Assembly (NCBI RefSeq): GCF_001693735.1
Contig: NZ_LWDV01000005.1
Coordinates: forward strand, 28,222 to 92,221
Direction of reading: 5' to 3'
DNA length: 64,000 nt
Source of the DNA: Orenia metallireducens
GTDB lineage: Bacteria; Bacillota; Halanaerobiia; Halobacteroidales; Halobacteroidaceae
The position numbers and the translations under genes are program-made. Positions 56,303 through 64,000 of the stretch are shown here, piece by piece. Each line of letters opens with the position of its first letter. Position 1 is the first letter of the stretch. The notes beneath the pieces are model-generated. The model saw only the letters and a list, made by a program, of their open reading frames with translations. It was not told the DNA's origin and made no database searches.

Positions 56303-57550
56303 TTATATATCTAATGTTGCGAAATAATCAGCAGGTGTTTCTGCTCTACGTATTAATTCAGTTGTCCCATCTTCTTTTAGAAGAACTTCTGCAGAGCGTA
56401 GTTTACCATTATAGTTATATCCCATTGCAAAACCATGGGCACCAGTATCATGAATGACTACTAGATCACCTTTATCAATCTTTGGTAGCATACGATCTAT
56501 TGCGAACTTATCATTATTCTCACATAATCCACCTGTAACATCATACTTGTGGTCATGAGGTTCATTCTCTTTACCCATTACTGTGATATGGTGATATGCA
56601 CCATACATAGCAGGACGCATTAAATTAGCTGCACAAGCATCTAAGCCGATATAGTTTTTGTGGATATTCTTTTCATGAATTGCAGTAGCCACAAGATGAC
56701 CGAAAGGTCCAAGCATAAATCTACCTAATTCAGTATAGATAGCTACATCATTCATTCCAGCTGGTACAAGTATCTCTTCATAGGCTTTACGAACTCCTTC
56801 ACCTATAGCTAAGATATCAGCTGGCTCTTCATCAGGGCGATAAGGGATACCAACACCACCAGATAGATTGATAAAGGAGATATGGGCCCCTGTCTCTTTG
56901 TTTAACTTAACAGCAGTTTCAAATAGTATCTTAGCAAGAGCAGGATAGTATTCGTTAGCTACAGTATTACTAGCTAAAAAGGCATGAATCCCAAAGTGCT
57001 TAGCACCTTTCTCTTGTAGTATGTTAAATCCTTCTACTAATTGCTCATAAGTAAATCCATACTTTGCTTCAGTAGGATTGTCCATAATATCATTATCACT
57101 TTTGAAGTTATTTCCTGGATTATAGCGACAGCTAATTGTTTCTGGAATGCCCGCAATTTCTTCTAGAAATTCAATATGTGTAATATCATCAAGGTTGATA
57201 ATAGCATCTAGTTTGCTTGCTAACTCAAAATCCTCTTTAGGTGTAACATTTGAGGAGAACATGATATCATCTCCACTAAAACCAACCTGCTCAGACATCA
57301 TCAGTTCAGTAAGTGAAGAACAGTCTGCTCCACACCTCTCTTCCTTTAGTATCTTTAAGATTGTTGGATTTGGTGTAGCTTTTACAGCAAAGTACTCTTT
57401 GAATCCTTCATTCCAAGCAAAAGCTTGATGTAGCTTTCGTGCATTCTCTCTAATACCTTTCTCATCATATAGATGAAAAGGAGTAGGATACTCTTTAGTT
57501 ATCTCTTTTAATTGTTCTAAATTTACAAAGGGCTTTTTCACTTTAATCAT
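56303..57550 (-). CDS. lysA: Diaminopimelate decarboxylase
   Basis: A 415-residue PLP enzyme of the alanine racemase-like fold III group. The PLP lysine is K57 in FAVKATPNP. GAHISFINLSGGVGIPY, YTELGRFMLGPFG and the C-terminal GGLCENNDKFA (active-site Cys) and DTGAHGFAMGYNYNG are present. It converts meso-DAP to lysine. It overlaps the regulator gene upstream on the same strand by 8 nt, so the two form an operon. A broader basic amino-acid decarboxylase role is possible but less likely. Confidence 0.9.
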   Translation of the reverse strand: MIKVKKPFVNLEQLKEITKEYPTPFHLYDEKGIRENARKLHQAFAWNEGFKEYFAVKATPNPTILKILKEERCGADCSSLTELMMSEQVGFSGDDIMFSSNVTPKEDFELASKLDAIINLDDITHIEFLEEIAGIPETISCRYNPGNNFKSDNDIMDNPTEAKYGFTYEQLVEGFNILQEKGAKHFGIHAFLASNTVANEYYPALAKILFETAVKLNKETGAHISFINLSGGVGIPYRPDEEPADILAIGEGVRKAYEEILVPAGMNDVAIYTELGRFMLGPFGHLVATAIHEKNIHKNYIGLDACAANLMRPAMYGAYHHITVMGKENEPHDHKYDVTGGLCENNDKFAIDRMLPKIDKGDLVVIHDTGAHGFAMGYNYNGKLRSAEVLLKEDGTTELIRRAETPADYFATLDI

Positions 57551-58244
57551 CCTTTCTATTAGTTAATTCTATAAGTTTGATCTCATTTTTTAGTGATTCT
57601 TTAAATAAATTTACTAAATTCTGTTTCTTTGAATATAAACAGGTGGAGTTATTCTCATCTATAATTTCTCCTGTTAGTACCTTGGTTGAATCGACAATAA
57701 GCCTAATTTGGAACTCTTCTCTTTTGGCATAATAAATCACTGCACCTTCTAGCTGAAGTGGTCTTTCACTTATTATCACAACTTTAAGCCCTTTTGAGAT
57801 AGATTCTTTTAAATAGGGCAGTATTATCTCCATAACCTCATTAGATAAAGATATATAAATACGTTCTTTAGCTTTGCTGATCATATTCTTTATCTTATCT
57901 AATATATTTATTTTGCCCTTTACAGTGATATAGCCATTATTCTCTTCTTGGCGTTTAGGCATATTCTCTATCAATTTAACTTTTAGTTCTTTCATCTGTC
58001 TAATCTTATTATTACAGAACTCATCAATAGGTACAGGGGTATATTTTTTTGCTTTATCTTCGATTAGATAAGCAGCTCCCTTTTCAACTAGACTGGCTAA
58101 GTTGGTATATACATTTGAACGTGAGATTCCTGTCTCTTTAGCTACCTCATAACCTGTCATAGCACCATTGATAGTTAGTGAGATATAAATAGTTGCCTCT
58201 TGCCTTGTAAGATTAAAATATGTAAGTAATTCTTGTATATCCAT
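57543..58244 (-). CDS. TrmB-family transcriptional regulator
   Basis: A 233-residue regulator. Residues 3-75 form the winged HTH of the TrmB family (LTRQEATIYISLTINGAMTG, ISRSNVYTNLASLVEKGA). The rest is a phospholipase D-like effector domain (about 105-225; RIYISLSNEVMEIILPYLKE). Such proteins sense small molecules. Its overlap with lysA suggests local control of lysine or DAP metabolism. A palindrome 40-72 bp upstream of its start is a probable operator. The ligand is unknown. Confidence 0.88.
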   Translation of the reverse strand: MDIQELLTYFNLTRQEATIYISLTINGAMTGYEVAKETGISRSNVYTNLASLVEKGAAYLIEDKAKKYTPVPIDEFCNNKIRQMKELKVKLIENMPKRQEENNGYITVKGKINILDKIKNMISKAKERIYISLSNEVMEIILPYLKESISKGLKVVIISERPLQLEGAVIYYAKREEFQIRLIVDSTKVLTGEIIDENNSTCLYSKKQNLVNLFKESLKNEIKLIELTNRKDD

Positions 58245-58284
58245 AAAAAAAAGCTCCTAACTACTAAATTAGATATCAATTATT

Positions 58285-58316
58285 TATATAGTGTTTCTTT
58301 ATAAGAACACTATATA
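58285..58316. promoter_or_regulatory. Candidate TrmB operator
   Basis: TATATAGTGTT (58285-58295), 10-nt spacer, AACACTATATA (58306-58316): 11-bp perfect arms with centres one and two helical turns apart, directly upstream of the trmB-lysA start. No T-run follows, so it is not a terminator. Confidence 0.6.
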
Positions 58317-58416
58317 TCATTTGTTGAATTATGTCAATAGGAATTTGGGGTGTGATGGTATTTATAGCTAGAAGAATCTCTAAATATTAGAATAAATTTA
58401 AAAAGATTAAAGACTA

Positions 58417-58448
58417 TTACGGGAAAAAGCTGATAAGCTTTCCCGTAA
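58417..58448. repeat. Intergenic hairpin repeat, family B (inverted copy)
   Basis: TTACGGGAAA and TTTCCCGTAA close a hairpin with AGCTGATAAGCT inside. Its reverse complement is nearly identical to 4948-4981, with similar flanks. Confidence 0.6.
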
Positions 58449-58505
58449 TAATCTTTTAATAAATTTATTTGAAAATTTGTTTGCTTTACAAGAAATTACT
58501 GCGAT

Positions 58506-58541
58506 AAAAAAAGGACTTGGAAACTTCCAAGTCCTTTTTCT
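58506..58541 (-). terminator. Terminator of the ABC-F gene
   Basis: AGGACTTGGAA pairs with TTCCAAGTCCT; on the minus strand it is followed by seven T. Confidence 0.9.
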
Positions 58542-58542
58542 A

Positions 58543-60129
58543 TTACTTAGACTGCTCAATATATTGATCAAAGGTCATCATTTTATCCACTAAGCCATCA
58601 CCTTTAATCTCAATCACTCTATTAGCGATAGATTCAATAAACTGATGATCATGAGAAGAAAATAAAACATTACCCTTAAAATCAATCAATCCATTATTTA
58701 ATGCTGTAATTGACTCAAGGTCTAAATGGTTAGTAGGTTGATCAAGGATTAAAACATTAGCACCTGAGAGCATCATCTTAGAAAGCATACAACGGACTTT
58801 CTCCCCTCCAGATAATACATTGGCTGGTTTTAAAGCCTCTTCTCCACTAAATAACATCCTTCCTAAAAAGCTGCGTAAGAAGTTCTCTGTCTTGTCCTCA
58901 GAAAATTGAGCTAACCACTTTATTAAACTTAAATTACAATCATTAAAATATTTAGAATTATCTTTAGGGAAATATGATTGTGAGGTAGTGATACCCCATT
59001 GTACTGTACCACTATCAGCTTCCAGCTCTCCTGCTAATATTTCAAATAAAGTGCTAATAGCAAGCTCATTTTCACCTAAAAAGACGACTTTATCCTCTTT
59101 ATTTATCCTGAAAGTAATATTATCAAGGACTTTCTCTCCATCGATAGTCTTAGAAAGGTTTTCGACATAAAGTACCTCATTACCAACCTCTCTATCTGCT
59201 TTAAATCCTACAAAAGGATACTTTCTTGAAGAGGCAGGCATCTCTTCTATAGATATTTTTTCCAATAACTTTCTTCGAGAGGTAGCTTGCTTAGATTTTG
59301 ATTTATTAGCAGAGAAGCGAGCTATAAACTCTTGTAACTCTTTAACCTTGGCTTCTTTCTTCTGATTCTCTTTCTTAGTTAACTGCTGCATTAACTTACT
59401 AGATTCATACCAGAAGTCATAATTTCCTACATATAATTTGATTTTCTTATAGTCAATATCGACAATATGAGTACAGACAGTATTTAAGAAATGTCTGTCA
59501 TGGGAGACTACAATCACTATATTTGGGAAATTAAGTAAGAATTCTTCAAGCCAATTAACTGAAGCAATATCTAAGTTATTAGTAGGCTCATCCAATAACA
59601 GTATATCTGGTTCACCAAATAAAGCTTGAGCCAGTAAGACCTTTACCTTATCTCCACCATCTAACTCCTTCATCTTTAAAGTGTGTAAGTCTACCTTAAT
59701 TCCAAGTCCTTGAAGTAGTTGAGCAGCTTCTGGCTCAGCATTCCACCCATTTAACTCTGCAAACTCTGCCTCCAACTCAGAAGCCTTTACTCCATCTTCA
59801 TCACTAAAGTCTGCTTTAGCATAGATAGCATCTTTTTCTTTTATAATCTCATATAATTTTTCATTTCCCATTATAACAGTCTCTAAAACTTGATATTCAT
59901 CATATTGATAATGGTCTTGTTTTAAAACTGAAATTCTCTTCTTAGGAGGAATAATTACTTCTCCTGTAGTAGTATCGATCTTTCCAGCTAATATTTTTAA
60001 AAAAGTAGATTTACCAGCGCCATTAGCACCAATAATTCCATAACAGTTACCTGGGGTAAACTTCAGGTTGACATCACTAAATAATTTACTTGAACTGAAT
60101 TGAACACTAACATTATTAACTGTAATCAT
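58543..60129 (-). CDS. ABC-F family ATPase (YkpA/YbiT-like)
   Basis: A 528-residue protein with two ABC domains and no membrane part; ABC-F proteins act on ribosomes. Domain 1 has Walker A GANGAGKST (34-42), signature LDGGDKVKVL and LLLDEPTNNLD. A charged linker (KKENQKKEAKVKELQEF) separates the domains. Domain 2 has the degenerate Walker A GENELAIST, which lacks the Lys, and signature LSGGEKVRC with ILDQPTNHLD. A degenerate second P-loop of this kind is known in the YkpA/YbiT group. Antibiotic-resistance subfamilies are less likely. Confidence 0.9.
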   Translation of the reverse strand: MITVNNVSVQFSSSKLFSDVNLKFTPGNCYGIIGANGAGKSTFLKILAGKIDTTTGEVIIPPKKRISVLKQDHYQYDEYQVLETVIMGNEKLYEIIKEKDAIYAKADFSDEDGVKASELEAEFAELNGWNAEPEAAQLLQGLGIKVDLHTLKMKELDGGDKVKVLLAQALFGEPDILLLDEPTNNLDIASVNWLEEFLLNFPNIVIVVSHDRHFLNTVCTHIVDIDYKKIKLYVGNYDFWYESSKLMQQLTKKENQKKEAKVKELQEFIARFSANKSKSKQATSRRKLLEKISIEEMPASSRKYPFVGFKADREVGNEVLYVENLSKTIDGEKVLDNITFRINKEDKVVFLGENELAISTLFEILAGELEADSGTVQWGITTSQSYFPKDNSKYFNDCNLSLIKWLAQFSEDKTENFLRSFLGRMLFSGEEALKPANVLSGGEKVRCMLSKMMLSGANVLILDQPTNHLDLESITALNNGLIDFKGNVLFSSHDHQFIESIANRVIEIKGDGLVDKMMTFDQYIEQSK

Positions 60130-60503
60130 AATTTTCTCCTTTTAAATTAAAATTTTATTCTTCAATTATAACATAGATTGCTAAATAATAATATGATATA
60201 AATTGTAGATACTACTCTAATACTTTTGCAGAAAAAAGCATATGTTTGATATACTATAGAGGTGTAACTTTAAAATTTAATATATTAAAAGCCCAGTAAA
60301 GTAAAGGGATATCCTGATTACTTTTTAAATAAGTAGAATTCACATTTGTTATTAGGGTTATATACCTTATTAAAAGATAACTATTATCAGTAATGTTTGA
60401 TTAAAGTGGAGAGGTTAGATATAATGCAAATACATCAGGAAGAGTATCTTTTACAGTTTATATATAATTTTCTTTAACTTGTTAGAGTAAAGGAGTGAGA
60501 AGG
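60130..60503. other. Leader region of the LTA synthase-like gene
   Basis: No gene is seen. A candidate promoter lies at 60226-60255 (TTGCAG, 18-nt spacer, TATACT), leaving about 240 nt of leader with imperfect hairpins such as AAAGTAAAGGGATATCC. I recognise no riboswitch. Confidence 0.4.
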
Positions 60504-62372
60504 GTGTTTAATTTCAAAGAGTTAGATTTAACAAAAAAACAGAAGTATTTTATTATTACTTTTTTAGTTGGATTTTTATTTAAATATAATTATGTTCTGC
60601 TACGTATCTTCAATGTTCCTTCTATCACTGGAATCATTTTTAAAAATATATTCTTTATATTGTTGATTGGTTATTTTCTAGTCCCTTTAGTGAAAGTGAA
60701 GAGGGGTAGAGTTTCCTTATTAGTAATATCAATACTATTCTCTATCTTGTGTGTTGCTAATCTCTGGTATAATAGACATTTTGGTGATTATTTAAGTTTT
60801 ATTGATGTAACTACTAGTGAGGGAGTTGGTTCACCTACGGTTCTTTTTAGACATATTATTAAGGCTTGGGATATTTTTTTCATTGTGGATGTTATCTTAT
60901 TATTAATTTTAATTATTAAGGATAAAGGTAATAAAGGTCAATCTAGCATAGCAAGTTTATTTACTATGGGAAAGATGAGGAAAAGAACTGTAGTTATAGT
61001 ATTATTATTGATTACTCAAATTTTTGTAACCAATTTATTATTGGGTAATGAAGGACCATCAGAGCTATATAGTACAAGCAGTGCAGCTTTTGTTAATGTT
61101 TATGGATTGCTTCCCCTGTATTTTTATGAATTTCATACATCTACTTATGCGGCATATCTAAATATAGTCAATAAAGAGGTTACTCTTCCTATTGAATTAG
61201 AAGATAAAATTAATGATAAGAATCTAATAGATAATAAAAGTAATATAATTATAATTCAAATGGAATCCTTAGATGAGAAGGTAATTGGTTATAAACATAA
61301 TAATCAGGAGTTGACCCCTTTCTTAAATAAATTGAAGGATAAGAGTCTTTATGCTGAAAACTTTTATTCACAGCATGTAAATGGTAGCTTTGATGCCGAT
61401 TTTTCCTTTCTAACTTCTATGTATCCAATCAATAGGAATTATTCCTTTAAGGAAGATGATATGACCAAGTTTGAATCTATAGTCAAGGTTTTAAAGAAAA
61501 AAGGGTATCAAACAATGGCCTTTCACGGGAATGATAAAAAGTTCTTTCATCGCTACAAGGCTTTTCCCAGTCTAGGTTTTGATAAATTTTATAGTAGAGA
61601 AGATTTTTCAAGTGAAGATAGAATCATGGATTTGAAGGAGTCTTATTTAGGGATAAATGATTATGATTTCTTTAATCAATCCTTACATTATTTGGAGCAA
61701 GCCGATAAGCCCTTTTTTGCTTATATGATTACAGTAAGCAGTCATACTCCCTTTACCTTTTATCCTGACAGTGAGCTTAAAGAGGAGTATAGCGATATTG
61801 AAAACCCATTAGTACATGACTATTTCCAGTCGGTCTCTTTTTTAGATAAGTCATTGGAGATGTTTTTTGATAAATTGGAACAGAGGGGATTGGCAGAGAA
61901 TACTTTATTTATTATATATGCAGATCATGAAGCAGGAATTGATGAGAAAGAGTATTCTTCTAGTGAAGACTTTGTAGTTGATAGAAACATCAATCAGCCT
62001 GAGCATATTCCTCTTTTTATTAAGCATCGAGATATTAAAGCTGGTATTATTGAGAAGACAGGTACAACAACTGATATTGCTCCAACTATCTTAGATATAA
62101 TGGGGATAGAGCAGAAGCCTAAGGAATTTATTGGTTCTTCTCTACTACTAGGAGAAGAGGAGTCAGTGCCTTTTATACATGAGTTACCTCAAGTTTTATA
62201 TAAAGAACATATATTTATAAAAGATATTAAAGGATTAGAAAGAGTTGGTTATCTTAAGGATAGAAAAGAAGAAGGTGTAGAATTAACTGAGAAAGAGAAG
62301 AATCGTATTTTAAAGATTATTGATTATATGAAAGTAATTATGCTAAAGAGGAGGGTTGATACAAAGAAATAA
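60504..62372 (+). CDS. LTA synthase-family membrane sulfatase
   Basis: A 622-residue envelope enzyme. About five transmembrane segments occupy residues 15-190, followed by an extracytoplasmic sulfatase/phosphoglycerol transferase domain. Catalytic and metal features: MESLDEK (metal Glu), GSFDADFSFLTSMYP, and YADHEAG (Asp-His metal pair). In LtaS the nucleophile is Thr in a GKTSD context; here the aligned position seems to be Ser (NGSFD). I chose GTG 60504 for spacing from AAGGAG. Possible roles are lipoteichoic-acid-like polymer synthesis or phosphoglycerol transfer to other glycans; in a diderm host the latter is attractive. Confidence 0.85.
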   Translation: MFNFKELDLTKKQKYFIITFLVGFLFKYNYVLLRIFNVPSITGIIFKNIFFILLIGYFLVPLVKVKRGRVSLLVISILFSILCVANLWYNRHFGDYLSFIDVTTSEGVGSPTVLFRHIIKAWDIFFIVDVILLLILIIKDKGNKGQSSIASLFTMGKMRKRTVVIVLLLITQIFVTNLLLGNEGPSELYSTSSAAFVNVYGLLPLYFYEFHTSTYAAYLNIVNKEVTLPIELEDKINDKNLIDNKSNIIIIQMESLDEKVIGYKHNNQELTPFLNKLKDKSLYAENFYSQHVNGSFDADFSFLTSMYPINRNYSFKEDDMTKFESIVKVLKKKGYQTMAFHGNDKKFFHRYKAFPSLGFDKFYSREDFSSEDRIMDLKESYLGINDYDFFNQSLHYLEQADKPFFAYMITVSSHTPFTFYPDSELKEEYSDIENPLVHDYFQSVSFLDKSLEMFFDKLEQRGLAENTLFIIYADHEAGIDEKEYSSSEDFVVDRNINQPEHIPLFIKHRDIKAGIIEKTGTTTDIAPTILDIMGIEQKPKEFIGSSLLLGEEESVPFIHELPQVLYKEHIFIKDIKGLERVGYLKDRKEEGVELTEKEKNRILKIIDYMKVIMLKRRVDTKK

Positions 62373-62481
62373 ATTTAGTTTTATTAGAGGATATATTATA
62401 AATATGTAAAGATAAAGTTGATTATATCTCTATAGTTAATAATTAATTTTAAAATAATATTTCAATTTAGGAGGTATTTTT

Positions 62482-62787
62482 GTGAAATTAGTTATTAGAA
62501 TAGGATGTATCCTCTTATTAATTGTTTTATTTTCTGGTGCTTATTATATAATCAATCCATCTTTAGAAGGGGAAGAGATAGCATTTAAGATTGGTATACC
62601 TTATCCAGCTGTAATTGCCCATAGAGGATTATTTGTTCTTCTCTATACTATCAACCGATTGTGGCAATTTAAAATATTAGCCTATTTTCAGTCTAGTGGT
62701 TATATTACTGATAGACCAGAAGTATTATTAGAATTTTTAGATAAAATTCCTGACTTATCAAAAATAGAAGATATTTTAGATGATTAA
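62482..62787 (+). CDS. Small membrane-anchored protein of unknown function
   Basis: A 101-residue protein with one N-terminal hydrophobic segment (about 3-25, IRIGCILLLIVLFSGAYYII) and a second moderately hydrophobic part at 45-70. The C-terminus is acidic. GTG start after AGGAGG. I recognise no family. Eighteen bases before the YwbE-like gene, so probably co-transcribed. Confidence 0.6.
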   Translation: MKLVIRIGCILLLIVLFSGAYYIINPSLEGEEIAFKIGIPYPAVIAHRGLFVLLYTINRLWQFKILAYFQSSGYITDRPEVLLEFLDKIPDLSKIEDILDD

Positions 62788-62804
62788 ATTAAGGAGGTAA
62801 TCAA

Positions 62805-62999
62805 ATGAATGGAAAAAATCGAAAGGATATTAAAGCAGGATTGAAGGTTTCAATCGTACAGAAGCAAGACCAGCGTTCAGGGAAGTTAACGGAAGGTGTT
62901 GTTAAGGATATTCTGACCAATTCTTCTACTCATCCCCATGGAATTAAGGTACGCCTTGAAAGTGGTAAGATTGGTAGAGTACAGGCTATTCATAATTGA
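62805..62999 (+). CDS. ywbE: YwbE-family protein (DUF2196)
   Basis: A 64-residue basic protein. KDIKAGLKVSIVQKQDQRSG and GVVKDILTNSSTHPHGIKVRL are the family core. The fold is a small KOW-like beta barrel, suggesting nucleic-acid binding; the exact role is unknown. AGGAGG precedes the ATG. Confidence 0.88.
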   Translation: MNGKNRKDIKAGLKVSIVQKQDQRSGKLTEGVVKDILTNSSTHPHGIKVRLESGKIGRVQAIHN

Positions 63000-63024
63000 A
63001 GTTTTATACATTTGAGGGAAGAAG

Positions 63025-63330
63025 ATGATGAATAGAGCAATTATTATGATTATATTTACAGGACTAGTTACCTATTTGGCAAGGGTTATTCCATTATTAT
63101 TATATAGGGGTAAAGAGCCATCAAAATTTGTCCGTTCTTTTTTAGAGTATATACCTTATTCTGCATTGGCTGCAATCTTATTTCCTGAGATATTGTATTC
63201 AACAGATTCTATGCTTACAGCAGCTTTAGGAGGAAGTTGTGCTACAATTTTGATTATAAAAAAACAGAATATGATTATTACAGTAGCTGGAACTATATTA
63301 TTGGTTTATATTCTTAATTTATCTATTTGA
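63025..63330 (+). CDS. azlD: AzlD-family branched-chain amino acid transport subunit
   Basis: A 101-residue membrane protein with four short hydrophobic segments. The opening GLVTYLARVIPLLL and the YIPYSALAAILFPEI stretch are typical of AzlD. AzlD normally pairs with a larger AzlC permease encoded just upstream; no azlC is seen in this window. Two adjacent ATGs are possible starts. Confidence 0.85.
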   Translation: MMNRAIIMIIFTGLVTYLARVIPLLLYRGKEPSKFVRSFLEYIPYSALAAILFPEILYSTDSMLTAALGGSCATILIIKKQNMIITVAGTILLVYILNLSI

Positions 63331-63334
63331 GAGG

Positions 63335-63685
63335 ATGGTTGTAGTGGGGCTAAATGAATTGATAAGAAGAAGGGTAGAGAAACTATTAGGGGATTACTGT
63401 GAGAATCGTATCCCAATACATGTTAGAACTAAGCTCAAGTTAGGATATGGGATAAGAGGTAATAGTGTAACTTTATTTGAGGAGCGAAAAAGCTATCAAG
63501 GTGATGAATGGATAAAAAATAAGATTGCTCAATTTAGATATAATCAAGATGATAATAAGTGGGCTCTATATTGGTGGAGGCATACAGGAAGATGGTATAG
63601 ATATGAAGATGTAAAGCCAAACTCTAACTTTGAAGTTCTGCTAGAGGAAGTGGAAAAAGACCCTCTTTGTATATTTTGGGGATAA
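63335..63685 (+). CDS. DUF3024 protein
   Basis: A 116-residue soluble protein matching DUF3024 in its C-terminal half: IAQFRYNQDDNKWALYWWRH then WYRYEDVKPNSNFEVLLEEV and DPLCIFWG. ATG 63335 is very close to its GAGAGG site, and GTG 63344 may be the true start (113 residues). Function unknown. Probably the last gene of the short run from 62482. Confidence 0.8.
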   Translation: MVVVGLNELIRRRVEKLLGDYCENRIPIHVRTKLKLGYGIRGNSVTLFEERKSYQGDEWIKNKIAQFRYNQDDNKWALYWWRHTGRWYRYEDVKPNSNFEVLLEEVEKDPLCIFWG

Positions 63686-63724
63686 TGAAATTCTAGTACA
63701 ATTTATATTAGTTAGATACTGTAA

Positions 63725-63762
63725 AAAGGAAGGCTGTTAATTATTAACAGCCTTCCTTTTTA
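63725..63762. terminator. Bidirectional terminator between the DUF3024 gene and the bamA-like gene
   Basis: AAAAAGGAAGGCTGTTAAT pairs with ATTAACAGCCTTCCTTTTT; long perfect stem between convergent genes. Confidence 0.9.
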
Positions 63763-63769
63763 AATTAAT

Positions 63770-64000
63770 TTAAAAACTAGTACCAACCTTAAAGGTAAAT
63801 TCATCCTTATGACCAGAATCCCCTTCTGGTGCATAACCATAGTCAAAGCCTAATTCTGCTCCCAAAACAGGAACAAAGAATCTAATTCCAGCTCCAACAG
63901 AATAATTTAAGTTATTTAAACTGAATTTATTATCTTCAAAAGTACGACCTATATCAGTAAATAAAACACCTTTAACTGCTTTATATAAGTCTCTTCTATA
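63770..64000 (-). CDS. C-terminal part of a BamA/Omp85-type outer-membrane protein (runs off the window)
   Basis: The last 76 codons of a minus-strand gene. The translation contains KGVLFTDIGRTFED, YSVGAGIRFFVPVLGAELGF, DYGYAPEG and ends KVGTSF. This is the end of the 16-strand barrel of surface antigen D15/BamA proteins, with the aromatic C-terminal residue that acts as the outer-membrane targeting signal. The VGAGIRFxxP...GFDYGY pattern is typical. It shows that the host has an outer membrane. TamA-like or other Omp85 members cannot be excluded from this fragment. Confidence 0.85.
   Translation of the reverse strand, partial: YRRDLYKAVKGVLFTDIGRTFEDNKFSLNNLNYSVGAGIRFFVPVLGAELGFDYGYAPEGDSGHKDEFTFKVGTSF

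Overview
The window is low-GC DNA from an anaerobic, spore-forming bacterium that also has an outer membrane. It carries all three [FeFe]-hydrogenase maturases, pyruvate formate-lyase with its activase, spore-associated proteins (YyaC, LonC) and Firmicute gene orders such as rpsF-ssb-rpsR and rplI-lonC-dnaB. The last 231 bases encode the C-terminus of a BamA/Omp85-type outer-membrane protein. This combination is typical of the Halanaerobiales (for example an Orenia- or Halobacteroides-like organism). That placement is inference, because no rRNA is present.

Layout. 0.3-2.1 kb: parA-parB, a parS-like site and a structured leader RNA. 2.1-7.9 kb: hydG, a broken small ORF, hydE, hydF and an aspartase gene. 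8-16.4 kb: envelope and housekeeping genes (DUF554, M23 peptidase, bactofilin, acetyltransferase, yyaC on the minus strand, YkvI-like protein, alr, mscS, DUF951, ychF). 16.5-22.6 kb: rpsF-ssb-rpsR, MazG-like, yybS, rplI, lonC, dnaB. 22.7-32.5 kb: an accessory block. It holds a SPOB-type histidine kinase, three tandem paralogous small membrane proteins, agrB with a 40-codon agrD-like peptide gene, a YD-repeat lipoprotein, a 1054-residue protein and a PAAR-like (DUF4280) protein. 32.9-35.6 kb: purB and purA. 35.6-39.3 kb: a ZTP (pfl) riboswitch, a separate promoter with a Fur-like operator, pflB and pflA. 39.4-44.9 kb: a lipoprotein gene, a glutamate dehydrogenase pseudogene with four in-frame stops, and a lipoprotein/permease/ATPase set. 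45-56.2 kb: the de novo purine genes. purDKE sit behind a tandem guanine-PRPP riboswitch. purB-C-F-M-N-H sit behind a guanine riboswitch that keeps what looks like a fossil of the PRPP half. 56.3-60.1 kb, minus strand: lysA with a TrmB-type regulator, and an ABC-F ATPase. 60.5-64 kb: an LTA-synthase-like sulfatase, small genes and the BamA tail.

How the genes work together. HydE/F/G assemble the hydrogenase H-cluster. PFL and its activase make formate and acetyl-CoA from pyruvate. Three RNA sensors (guanine, PRPP, ZTP) tie purine and one-carbon state to the pur genes and pflB. ParAB with two parS-like sites, 43 kb apart, suggests the window lies near the replication origin. The accessory block looks like a cell-signalling locus followed by a putative secreted or contact-delivered protein module, placed between dnaB and the purB-purA pair. 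Short AT-rich repeats, often palindromic, fill many spacers; one lies inside the PRPP riboswitch.
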